Shown here piece by piece: positions 26,373 to 34,493 of a stretch of 64,000 nt of DNA. The notes below the pieces were generated by a model that was not told the origin of the DNA, ran no database searches, and saw nothing but the letters and a program-made list of their open reading frames with translations. Positions within the stretch are counted from its first letter, which is position 1. Every line of letters begins with the position of its first letter. Source of the DNA: Halorubrum cibi (lineage in GTDB: Archaea > Halobacteriota > Halobacteria > Halobacteriales > Haloferacaceae); contig NZ_FXTD01000004.1 in assembly GCF_900182635.1 (NCBI RefSeq), positions 234,135 through 298,134 of the forward strand, in the 5' to 3' direction. The translations under genes and the position numbers were made by a program.

Positions 26373-28319
26373 CTAGTCGTCGTCTCCCTCGGCGTCCTCG
26401 AGGACCCGTGCGGTCCGCTCCTGGGCTCGGTCGATGAACTCCTGCGGTAGCTCGTCGATCTCGCCGGCCTGAACGCCCCAGAGGTGCGCGTACAGCCCCC
26501 CGTTCTCCAGCAGGTCGTCGTGGCTGCCCCGCTCGACGACCTCGCCGTCCTCCAACACGAGGATGGTGTCGGCGTCCCTGATCGTCGAGAGCCGGTGGGC
26601 GATCGCGAACGTCGTTCGGTCGGCGGTGAGCCTGTCTATCGACCGCTGGATCAGCATCTCCGTCTCCGTGTCGACGTCCGAGGTGGCCTCGTCCAGGACG
26701 AGGACGTCCGGGTCCTTCAACACCGCGCGGGCGATGGTGACCCGCTGGCGCTGTCCCCCCGAGAGCTTCACGCCGCGTTCGCCCACCATCGTGTCGTAGC
26801 CGTCCGGGAGGTTCTCGATGAACGCGTGCGCCTCCGCGGCCTTCGCGGCCTCACGGACTTCCTCGTCGGTCGCGTCGAACGCGCCGTAGGTGATGTTCTC
26901 GCGGACGGTGCCGTAGAACAGGTACGAGGACTGTCCGACGTAGCCGATCGACCGGCGAAGCGACCGCAGCGTGACCTCGCCGACGTCCTGGCCGTCGATC
27001 CGGATCGACCCCTCGTCGACGTCGTACATCCGGAGGAGTAGCTTGAGCACGGTCGACTTCCCGGCTCCCGTCGGTCCGACCAGGGCGAGCGTCTCGCCGC
27101 CCTCGACGGCGAAGTCGACGTCCCGGACTATCGGCTCCTCGTCGTAGCCGAAGGTGACGCCGTCGTAGACTACCTCTCCCTCCTCGACGACGAGGTCGGG
27201 AGCGTCGGCGTCCTCCTCGAGCTTCGAGGGCTCGTCCATCAGCCCGAAGATGCGCTCGGAGGAGGCCCTGGCGCGCTGGTACATGTTGATGATCTGGCCG
27301 AACTGCGCCATCGGCCAGATGAACCGCTGGGTGTAGAGGATGAAGACGACGAACATCCCGACGGAGAGTTCGCCGGTGAAGGGTCCCGGCGGCGCGTCCT
27401 GAAACACCCAGAGGCCGCCGACGACGAAGGTGAAGACGAAGCCGATGCCGGCGAGCACGCGCAGCGCCGGGAAGAACTTGATCCGGGTCCGGATCGCGCC
27501 CCAGTTGGCGTCGAAGTAGTCCATCGAGACGTCGTCGACGCGGTCGGACTCGTACGGCTCGGTGTTCGAGGACTTGATCACCTGGATGCCGCCGAGGTTG
27601 TTCTCGAGCCGCGAGTTCATCTTCCCGACCGAGGAGCGAACCGCGGCGTACTTCGGCTGGATCGTCCGGATGAAGACGTACGTGAACCCGGCGATGATCG
27701 GGACCGGCAGGAGCGCCACGAGGGCCAGTTGCCAGTTGATCCACACCAGGAGCCCGCCGATGCCGACGACCATCACGGAGAGCCGGAACAGCGAGTTCAT
27801 CCCGTCGTTTAAAAAGCGCTCGAGGCGGTTCACGTCGTTCGAGAGGATCGACATCATCTCGCCGGTCTGCTTGTCGGAGAAGAACTCCATGTTCAGCCGC
27901 TGCATCCGGTCGTAGGTGTCGGTCCGCACGTCGTGTTGGATGTGCTGGGCGAAGGCGTTGAACCCCCAGTTGCGGACCCAGTGGAACGCCGCGCCGAGCG
28001 CGAACGCGCCGGCGATGACGGCGACCGTGAACCAGAACTGTTCGGGTCGGTCCGTCGGGAGCCACGCCTCCGGGAGCACGACGAGCGGGATCTGCTCGCT
28101 GAAGAGCGCGTCCTCGTAGAACACCGCGTCGATGGCGATCCCCAACATGAGCGGCGGGAGGAGGTCGAGCAGCCGCGCGAAGACGCTGGCGACGACGCCG
28201 ACCGTCACCTGCGGGATGTACGCGCGGCCGTACTCGGAGAACAGCCGCTTCATCGGGTTCTCGACCTCCGCGCGCTGCTCCTCGAACGGGTCGTCGTCGT
28301 CCCACTCGGTCCCACTCAT
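26373..28319 (-). CDS. ABC exporter, fused permease and ATPase (ABCB type)
   Basis: 648-residue half-transporter that should work as a dimer. A six-helix ABC membrane domain at about 30-350 includes FFSDKQTGEMMSILSNDVNR, the typical coupling-helix neighbourhood. A nucleotide-binding domain follows with Walker A LVGPTGAGKSTVLKLLL, the Q loop in IGYVGQSSYLF, signature LSGGQRQRVTIARA, Walker B DVLVLDEATSDVD and the H loop IAHRLSTI. The substrate (lipid, drug or peptide) is not deducible. Monocistronic. Confidence 0.94.
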   Translation of the reverse strand: MSGTEWDDDDPFEEQRAEVENPMKRLFSEYGRAYIPQVTVGVVASVFARLLDLLPPLMLGIAIDAVFYEDALFSEQIPLVVLPEAWLPTDRPEQFWFTVAVIAGAFALGAAFHWVRNWGFNAFAQHIQHDVRTDTYDRMQRLNMEFFSDKQTGEMMSILSNDVNRLERFLNDGMNSLFRLSVMVVGIGGLLVWINWQLALVALLPVPIIAGFTYVFIRTIQPKYAAVRSSVGKMNSRLENNLGGIQVIKSSNTEPYESDRVDDVSMDYFDANWGAIRTRIKFFPALRVLAGIGFVFTFVVGGLWVFQDAPPGPFTGELSVGMFVVFILYTQRFIWPMAQFGQIINMYQRARASSERIFGLMDEPSKLEEDADAPDLVVEEGEVVYDGVTFGYDEEPIVRDVDFAVEGGETLALVGPTGAGKSTVLKLLLRMYDVDEGSIRIDGQDVGEVTLRSLRRSIGYVGQSSYLFYGTVRENITYGAFDATDEEVREAAKAAEAHAFIENLPDGYDTMVGERGVKLSGGQRQRVTIARAVLKDPDVLVLDEATSDVDTETEMLIQRSIDRLTADRTTFAIAHRLSTIRDADTILVLEDGEVVERGSHDDLLENGGLYAHLWGVQAGEIDELPQEFIDRAQERTARVLEDAEGDDD

Positions 28320-28464
28320 ACCGATCCTATCGGGCCACGACGCAAGTGCGTTTCCTTCGGGTCGATCCTAGCCAACAGAAACCGGAGAGAACGACCGCTA
28401 TCGGCGGATACGGCCACGTGCCATCGAACTCCGACCGGACGACGGTAGCGACGGTGGCTCCGAG

Positions 28465-28800
28465 TCAGATCGTCCGACGCTCCACGGCGGGATCGACGCC
28501 GGCGTCCGCCAAGTCCTCGCGGATCCGTCGCCGGAGCGGGTCCGGGACCGACTCGCGCGGGACCGGCGCGGCCGTGTCGGCTCCGGGCGTCGACTCGCCG
28601 CTCGACGCGGCAGATCCCCCCTCCGAGACCGACGCCTCCGATCCCGCGCTCTCGGGGACCGTCCAGTAGAGAACGGCGTCGGCCTCGGCGTAGAACTCCA
28701 CGGCGAAGCGGATCCCCCCGCCGTCGTAGTGGACGCGCGCCGCGGCACCCTCCGCCCGCCACCCCTCCTGGCGGACGAGCGCGGCGATCTCGTCGTTCAT
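28465..28800 (-). CDS. hypothetical protein beside tRNase Z
   Basis: 111 residues from ATG 28800 (MNDEIAALVRQEGWRAEGAA). The N-terminal half has a compact mixed fold (VHYDGGGIRFAVEFYAEAD, VLYWTVPES), then a low-complexity Ser/Gly/Ala linker (about 60-85), then a charged helical tail (RRRIREDLADAGVDP). It is divergent from rnz, with 117 bp between starts. Function unknown. Confidence 0.7.
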   Translation of the reverse strand: MNDEIAALVRQEGWRAEGAAARVHYDGGGIRFAVEFYAEADAVLYWTVPESAGSEASVSEGGSAASSGESTPGADTAAPVPRESVPDPLRRRIREDLADAGVDPAVERRTI

Positions 28801-28917
28801 GTTCGGTTTCGAGGCGGGAGCCTCATGTCGGCTTCGACCGCGGACGGTCCCTCTCGACTCGACCGCCCCGGCGACGCGGCTCGAAAGGAGTTTACCCCCG
28901 CCGGCCGCAGGGTGCGT

Positions 28918-29850
28918 ATGTCCCTTCGCGTCACCTTCCTCGGGACGGGCGGTGCCGTCCCGACCACCGAGCGCGCGCCGAGCGCCCTGTTCGTCAACCG
29001 CGAGGGCGACCGCCTGCTGTTCGACTGCGGCGAGGGCACCCAACGCGGGATGATGCGGGCCGGCACCGGCTTCGGGCTCGATCACCTGTTCGTCTCGCAC
29101 CTCCACGGCGACCACGTCCTCGGGATCCCCGGCCTCGTACAGACGCTCGGGTTCAACGACCGGACAGAGCCGCTCTCGATCCACTGCCCGCCCGGGACCG
29201 GCGACGATCTCCACGACCTCGTCCACGCCGCGGGCCACCAACCGGGGTTCCCGGTCCGGATCGCGGAGGTCGCCCCCGGCGACGTCGCGCTCGGCGCCGA
29301 CGACTACGAGGTTCGCGCCTTCGAGACGACACACCGCACCGTCTCACAGGGGTACGTCCTCGAGGAGATCGATCGCCCCGGTCGGTTCGACCGTCCGAAG
29401 GCGGAGGAGCTCGGCGTCCCAGTCGGTCCGGCGTTCGGCCGACTCCACGCGGGCGAGTCGGTCGAGCTGGAGGACGGAACCGTCGTGGAGCCCGACCGAG
29501 TCGTCGGGCCGCCGCGACCCGGGCGGAAGCTGGTCTACACCGCGGACACCCGACCCCGTGAGCGCACCGTCGAGGTCGCCGAGGGAGCCGACCTCCTCGT
29601 TCACGACGCGACCTTCGCCGAGGAGATGGCCGATCGCGCCCGCGACACGGCCCACTCGACCGGCGGCGAGGCGGGGGGGATCGCCGAGCGCGCGAACGCC
29701 GAGCGACTCGCGCTCGTCCACATCTCCTCGCGGTACGCGGCGGACGCCTCGCCCATCCTGCGGGAGGCCCGCGAGGCGTTCGACGGCGAGTGTCTCCTCC
29801 CCGACGACGGGACGCTGATCGAGGTGCCGTTCCCCGACGCCGAGGAGTGA
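28918..29850 (+). CDS. rnz: ribonuclease Z (tRNA 3' processing endonuclease)
   Basis: Metallo-beta-lactamase fold nuclease that removes 3' trailers from tRNA precursors. 310 residues from ATG 28918, about 27 bp after a TATA-like tttacc. Motifs are VTFLGTGGAVPTTERAPSA at the N terminus, the zinc motif FVSHLHGDHVLGIPG, TADTRPRERTVEVAEGADLL, HDATFAEE and HISSRYA. Length and motifs fit the short tRNase Z(S) form. Confidence 0.95.
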   Translation: MSLRVTFLGTGGAVPTTERAPSALFVNREGDRLLFDCGEGTQRGMMRAGTGFGLDHLFVSHLHGDHVLGIPGLVQTLGFNDRTEPLSIHCPPGTGDDLHDLVHAAGHQPGFPVRIAEVAPGDVALGADDYEVRAFETTHRTVSQGYVLEEIDRPGRFDRPKAEELGVPVGPAFGRLHAGESVELEDGTVVEPDRVVGPPRPGRKLVYTADTRPRERTVEVAEGADLLVHDATFAEEMADRARDTAHSTGGEAGGIAERANAERLALVHISSRYAADASPILREAREAFDGECLLPDDGTLIEVPFPDAEE

Positions 29851-29949
29851 CGTCCGACGCTTCACTCGAGGAGTGACGCCCGAGACTACCTCCCGGACGC
29901 GTTCCTCGGCCGGGAAACCTTGATACGTCGCGGCGTCGACCCCTCGCGT

Positions 29950-30381
29950 ATGTCCGACGACTGTATCTTCTGTTCGATCGTCGACGGGGAGATCCCCGCG
30001 CGGACGGTGTACGAGACCGACGAGGTCCTGGCGTTCCTCGACGCCAACCCGCTCGCACGCGGGCACACGCTCGTGATCCCGAAGACACACGCCGAGCGCG
30101 TCGGCGACCTCGACGCCGACGCCGCGAGCGCCCTGTTCGACGCGGTGAGCGACCTCACGTCCCGCGTCCAGGACGCCGTCGACGCCGACGCGGCGAACGT
30201 CGGGATCAACGACGGGGAGGCGGCCGGCCAGGAGGTCCCGCACGTTCACGCGCACGTCGTCCCGCGGTTCGAGGGCGACGGCGGCGCGCCGATCCACGCG
30301 GTCGCCGGGAAGCGTCCCGACCTCTCCGACGACGAACTGGACGGGATCGCCGAGGAGGTCGCGGCCGCGATCGACGTGTAA
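29950..30381 (+). CDS. HIT family hydrolase
   Basis: 143 residues. The zinc-type start CIFCSIVDGEIPARTVYETD and the histidine triad HVHAHVVPRF (about 102-111) define the HINT/PKCI-like branch, which hydrolyses nucleoside phosphoramidates such as AMP-lysine. The ATG at 29950 is chosen as the first residue before the CIFC motif. It follows rnz in the same direction after 99 bp, with its own TATA-like sequence possible. Confidence 0.93.
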   Translation: MSDDCIFCSIVDGEIPARTVYETDEVLAFLDANPLARGHTLVIPKTHAERVGDLDADAASALFDAVSDLTSRVQDAVDADAANVGINDGEAAGQEVPHVHAHVVPRFEGDGGAPIHAVAGKRPDLSDDELDGIAEEVAAAIDV

Positions 30382-30415
30382 GCGCCTCCCCCGCCCGCGC
30401 CCCGATCGAACCGAG

Positions 30416-31633
30416 TCATCCCCGTCCGCCGGCCAGCCGCTCGCTCGCCGGAAGCGTGCGGAGCCACAGCATTGCGGCGGTGCCCACGAGCGGCCCGACG
30501 ACGAGCGGGGCGAACGCCCACCGCCAGCCGACGGCGTCGCGCACGACCGGAACGAGCTGGATCGACGCGATGGTGATGAGAAAGCCGACCGCGGTCTGGA
30601 GGGTCAGCGCCGACCCGACGTAGCTCTCGTCGGCGAGCTCCGAGACCGCCGCGGAGAACTGCGCGGAGTCGGCGACGATGACGAAGCCCCAGACGAGCAC
30701 GAACGGGACGACCACGACGGGTGCGGCGCCGAAGACGACGCCCGCGAGCAGACAGGCGCCACCCGAGACGGCCATCGAGGCGCTGGTGACGACTGAGCGC
30801 CCCCAGCGGTCGGCCGCGGAGCCGGCCAGCCACGCGCCGACGCCGCCGACGGCGATCGTCGCGAACGCGAGCAGCGCGGCTCGCCGGTCGGCGGCGACCA
30901 CTCCGCCGGCCTCGAAGCTCGCGGCGAGGTAGACGGGGATCCACGTCCAGACCGCGTACAGCTCCCACATGTGGCCGAAGTAGCCGAGGTTCGCGAGGAG
31001 GACGCCACGGTCGGTGACGATCCGCCGGATCGCGCTCGGGTCGAAGGGGGCGGTCTCGGGCTGATGTGGGCCGTCCTCGTACGCGAGGACGAGCACGCCC
31101 CCGAGCGCCGCGAGGGCGGCGGTGCCGTACAGAACCACGTCGGGGCGACCGATCCCGCTGACCGCCCGCAGGAGGTGCGGCGACGCCGATCCCACCGTCA
31201 ACGCGCCGACGAGGACCCCGATCGCCAGCCCCCGCCCCTCGTCGAACCACGACGCCATCATCTTCATCCCCGTGGGGTACACGCCCGCGAGCGCGACGCC
31301 CGTCAGGAACCGCAGGAGGATCGCGGGCGGCCCGCTCGCGACGACCGCCGCGATGACCGCCGTCCCCGCGGCGCCGGCCAGCGCGGAGCCGGCGAACAGG
31401 TACCGCGGCGGGACGACGTCCGCGATCGTCAGCGACGCCGACGCGAGGGCCCCGACGACGAACCCGAGCTGGACCGCGTTGGTCAGCCAGGCCGTCTCGG
31501 CGGGAGAGAGCCCCCACGTGGCGGCCAGCTCCGGCCCGACGGCGGTCCCGCTGAACCAGAGCGTCATGACGAACAACTCCGCGACGCCGACGAGCGCGAG
31601 CGCGCGCCACTTCCCGTCTGCGATGGCTGCCAT
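30416..31633 (-). CDS. MFS transporter
   Basis: 405-residue, 12-helix major facilitator. The first helix starts VGVAELFVMTLWFSG. GVALAGVYPTGMKMMASWF is the central region typical of cyanate/nitrate-like or CynX-type carriers, and GSAADRWGRSVVTS is the helix 8-9 loop motif. Substrate unknown. It converges on the HIT gene and diverges from the MinD-like gene, 149 bp apart. Confidence 0.87.
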   Translation of the reverse strand: MAAIADGKWRALALVGVAELFVMTLWFSGTAVGPELAATWGLSPAETAWLTNAVQLGFVVGALASASLTIADVVPPRYLFAGSALAGAAGTAVIAAVVASGPPAILLRFLTGVALAGVYPTGMKMMASWFDEGRGLAIGVLVGALTVGSASPHLLRAVSGIGRPDVVLYGTAALAALGGVLVLAYEDGPHQPETAPFDPSAIRRIVTDRGVLLANLGYFGHMWELYAVWTWIPVYLAASFEAGGVVAADRRAALLAFATIAVGGVGAWLAGSAADRWGRSVVTSASMAVSGGACLLAGVVFGAAPVVVVPFVLVWGFVIVADSAQFSAAVSELADESYVGSALTLQTAVGFLITIASIQLVPVVRDAVGWRWAFAPLVVGPLVGTAAMLWLRTLPASERLAGGRG

Positions 31634-31782
31634 CTATCGGTCACGGTACCGAAAATCGGAACATAAACCTTGGGACGGCCTCCGGATCGGGCCGGACGAG
31701 CGGCGGGGCTCCCGCCTCGTCGACGGAGCGGTCCCCCGAGGCGATCCGCGACGCTTAACAGCCGACTCCAGAGAGCGACTCC

Positions 31783-32556
31783 ATGCACGCGACGACGCTC
31801 GCGCTGGTCGGGGCGACCGGCGGCGCAGGGACGACACGGACGGCCGTCGAGCTGGCGACGGTCGGCGCGCGCGGCGGCCGGGACGTGGCGGTGATCGACG
31901 CCGCGTACGCGACGCAGGGGCTCTCCGAGTACGTTCACGGTCGGATCGGAACCGACCTCACGACGCTCCTCACCGACGAGGCCGGCGCGTCGCTGTCGGC
32001 GGCGACGTACCCGATCGCGCTCGGCGACCGGTCCGGAGACGGAGGCGACGGGGCCGGGAGCCTTCCGGGACGCGCGGACGTGATCCCCGCCCGCGCTCCG
32101 TTCGAACGGGTCGCCCGCGCGAAGACGTCCGAGGCGGCGCGTGGGCTCGAGCGGCGGATCGACGAGGCGGCGACCGCCTACGACGCGGTGGTCGTCGACG
32201 CGTCGCCGGTGGCGTCGAACGAGGCGGTCGCGGCGGTCACGGCCGCGGACGGCGTCGTCGCGGTCCGCCCCGCGACACCGCACGGCAGCGACGCGGTCCA
32301 GCGGCTCCACGGTCGGATCGCCGACGTGGGCGCGAGCGTCGACGCGACGGTCGCGGTATCGCGCGGGATCGGCGCCGAGACCGACGCCGACGTGACGCTC
32401 CCGGAGACGGACCCGCGCGTGACGGCCGCGCCCGTGACCGCGACGGGCGACGGGGACTACGCGCGGACGGTCGCCGACGCGTACGCCCGGCTCTTCGATA
32501 CGACGCTCGAGATCGACTTCTCGGAGGAGGGGCTGATCGAGCGGATGCGAAGGTAG
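31783..32556 (+). CDS. ParA/MinD-like P-loop protein with deviant, lysine-poor Walker A
   Basis: 257 residues of the SIMIBI ParA/MinD type. LALVGATGGAGTTRTAVELA is the P-loop, but the two lysines of KGGxGKTT are missing (GGAGTTR), as in CpaE/TadZ relatives. The Walker B-like strand AYDAVVVDASPVASNEAV and the switch-like region VAVRPATPHGSDAV are recognisable. ATP hydrolysis is doubtful; it may act as a localisation scaffold. The stop codon lies in the first unit of a 15-bp tandem repeat, so repeat changes cannot alter the protein beyond its last residues. Confidence 0.8.
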   Translation: MHATTLALVGATGGAGTTRTAVELATVGARGGRDVAVIDAAYATQGLSEYVHGRIGTDLTTLLTDEAGASLSAATYPIALGDRSGDGGDGAGSLPGRADVIPARAPFERVARAKTSEAARGLERRIDEAATAYDAVVVDASPVASNEAVAAVTAADGVVAVRPATPHGSDAVQRLHGRIADVGASVDATVAVSRGIGAETDADVTLPETDPRVTAAPVTATGDGDYARTVADAYARLFDTTLEIDFSEEGLIERMRR

Positions 32557-32713
32557 CGACGGAGAAGGTAGCGACGGAGAAGGTAGCGACGGAGAAGGTA
32601 GCGACGGAGAAGGTAGCGACGGAGAAGGTAGCGACGGAGAAGGTAGCGACGGAGAAGGTAGCGACGGAGAAGGTAGCGACGGAGAAGGTAGCGACGGAGA
32701 AGGTAGCGACGGA
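32551..32713. repeat. 15-bp tandem repeat (VNTR), 10.9 copies
   Basis: Perfect repetition of aggtagcgacggaga from 32551, ten full units and a 13-base partial one. The period is a multiple of three and each unit holds TAG in the frame of the upstream gene, so every unit carries a fresh stop. The units are identical, which suggests recent slippage expansion. It separates the MinD-like gene from a convergent gene. Confidence 0.97.
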
Positions 32714-32724
32714 GGTCGGCGGAG

Positions 32725-33246
32725 TCAGCGGAGGTCGTCGGGCGATCCGAGCGCGTCGCCGAGGGGGTCGTCCGCGCCGAGGCCGGACCCGAGCGTCGAG
32801 GACCCGGCGAGCTTCGCCGCCACCACGTCGGCGACCGCCGGAACCGGGTCGTGCGTCTCGACGTACGTCGCGAGCGCGAAGTCCGCGTCGTCGCCGCCGG
32901 CGAGCGTCACCGCCTCGCTGCGGGCGAGCCGGCCGTCGAGCCAGTCGCGGACGACGCCTCGCCGGGTGGGCGCGAGCGGGCAGACCCCGGAAACGCCACA
33001 GCGGTGGAGGGTCTTCGCGGCGGTCATGGGCGCGACGCCGGCGTCAGCGGCGGCGTCGCCGACGCTTCTCCCGGCCGTGTACGCGTCCACGAGCGTCGCG
33101 GTCGCCTCCGGCGTACACGGCAGCTTCTCGGCGTGCTCGCGCAGGCGATCGGCCAACGGCGTCTCCGTGTCGTCGGCGACGGCGACGCCCCGGTCGCGCT
33201 GGCCGACGGTGACCTCGAGCCCCTCCGCGATCTCCGACAGCGTCAT
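32725..33246 (-). CDS. conserved haloarchaeal protein with HTH-like segment
   Basis: 173 residues from ATG 33246. Residues about 55-90 (AYTAGRSVGDAAADAGVAP, MTAAKTLHRCGV) read as a helix-turn-helix with two later cysteines (GVSGVCPL). The C-terminal part is Ala/Asp-rich and ends in a flexible Gly/Ser/Asp tail. Possibly a DNA-binding regulator; not recognised further. It faces the MinD-like gene across the VNTR. Confidence 0.7.
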   Translation of the reverse strand: MTLSEIAEGLEVTVGQRDRGVAVADDTETPLADRLREHAEKLPCTPEATATLVDAYTAGRSVGDAAADAGVAPMTAAKTLHRCGVSGVCPLAPTRRGVVRDWLDGRLARSEAVTLAGGDDADFALATYVETHDPVPAVADVVAAKLAGSSTLGSGLGADDPLGDALGSPDDLR

Positions 33247-33407
33247 GTCAACCGCTCACGCGGTCGTGTACATAAAACCACCGTACTCCGGCGGGGTCGA
33301 CGCCGATCACCGACCGGTAACCGGTCGGTGTGAGCCCGCCGGTCCGGTGGTTCACCCCCCGATCCACCGGGGTTTAAGTAAGGGATCGGGACCGAGGTTC
33401 AGATGTG

Positions 33408-34403
33408 ATGAGCAAGGCACCTTCGACCCGCATCCGTTCGCGCCGTACCCGGAACGCCCGCATCGCCGAGACCGCCTCCCGAACCGTCGATGCGACCTCG
33501 CCCGCGACGGCCGAAACGACCTCGCCCGCGACCGACGCCGTCCACGCCGCCGAGGAGTGTCCCGAATGCGGCGGGCGCACCGAGGTCGACAGTGCGGAGC
33601 GCGCCTGCGTCGACTGCGGGCTCGTCCTCGAGGCAGACCGGATCGACCACGGTCCCGAGTGGCGCTCCTTTTCGGACGACGACACGGACCCCAAACGCAC
33701 GGGCGCGCCGCTGACGCGCTCGCGACACGACCGCGGACTCTCGACGGAGATCGGTCGATCGACCCGGCTCAAGGGACGCAAACGCCGCCGGATGGCCCGG
33801 ATGCGTACCCAGCACAACCGCGCGCGGATCTCCACGAAGCGCGACCGCAACAAGGTGTACGCCTACACCGAGATCAGGCGGCTTACCGGCGCGCTGGAGC
33901 TGCCGACGAGCCTCAGAGACACGGCCTGTGCGCTGTTCGATTCGGCGCAGTCGGAGAGCCTGCTCCGGGGGCGCTCGCTCGAGGGGTTCGCCGCCGCGTG
34001 CGTCTACGTCGCCTGCCGCACCGCCGACGTCGCCCGGACCGTCGGCGAGGTGTGCGCCGAGGCGAAAGCGACCGAGGCGGAACACCGCGCCGCCTTCGAC
34101 GCGATGAACCGCGAGCTCGGGCTCCCGATCGGTCCGGCCGCGCCCGCCGAGTATCTCCCGCGGTTCGCGAGCGACCTCGGGGTTGACTCGAGCGTCGAGG
34201 CGCGCGCCCGTGAACTCGCCGACCGCGCCGTCGAGGAGGGGATCGCGAACGGCCGCAACCCCGTCGGCGTCGCCGCCGCCTGCCTGTACACCGCGGCTCG
34301 GCAGTGCGACGTCGACTGTACCCAACAGGAGGCCGCCGACGCCGCGGGCGTCACGCCCGTAACGATCCGCCGGACGTACGTCGAACTGCGCGAGGAGCCG
34401 TAG
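33408..34403 (+). CDS. tfb: transcription initiation factor IIB (TFB paralogue)
   Basis: Bridges TBP-promoter DNA and RNA polymerase. 331 residues from ATG 33408. An unusually long basic, Thr/Ser/Ala-rich N terminus (about 48 residues) precedes the zinc ribbon (ECPECGGRTEV...ACVDCGLVL). The B-reader region is EWRSFSDDDTDPKRTGAPLT and the linker RHDRGLSTEIG. Two cyclin repeats follow, each with a recognisable core (GRSLEGFAAACVYVACR and GRNPVGVAAACLYTAAR). Haloarchaea carry several TFBs; the N-terminal extension marks this as a divergent paralogue. A TATA-like gtttaag lies about 34 bp upstream. Confidence 0.94.
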   Translation: MSKAPSTRIRSRRTRNARIAETASRTVDATSPATAETTSPATDAVHAAEECPECGGRTEVDSAERACVDCGLVLEADRIDHGPEWRSFSDDDTDPKRTGAPLTRSRHDRGLSTEIGRSTRLKGRKRRRMARMRTQHNRARISTKRDRNKVYAYTEIRRLTGALELPTSLRDTACALFDSAQSESLLRGRSLEGFAAACVYVACRTADVARTVGEVCAEAKATEAEHRAAFDAMNRELGLPIGPAAPAEYLPRFASDLGVDSSVEARARELADRAVEEGIANGRNPVGVAAACLYTAARQCDVDCTQQEAADAAGVTPVTIRRTYVELREEP

Positions 34404-34493
34404 CCGCTCACCACGCGGGACGACCCGGCTCTCGTCTCCGCCGTCGGTCTTCGAAGAAACTGGGCGTCGACGAACGGACGTGAACGAGGACGC

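Noticed and set aside
32551..32713. Possible CRISPR array, or a protein with KVATE repeats
   Set aside because: The units are contiguous 15-mers without spacers, so not CRISPR. The repeat peptide arises only in a frame continuing from the antisense of neighbouring genes.
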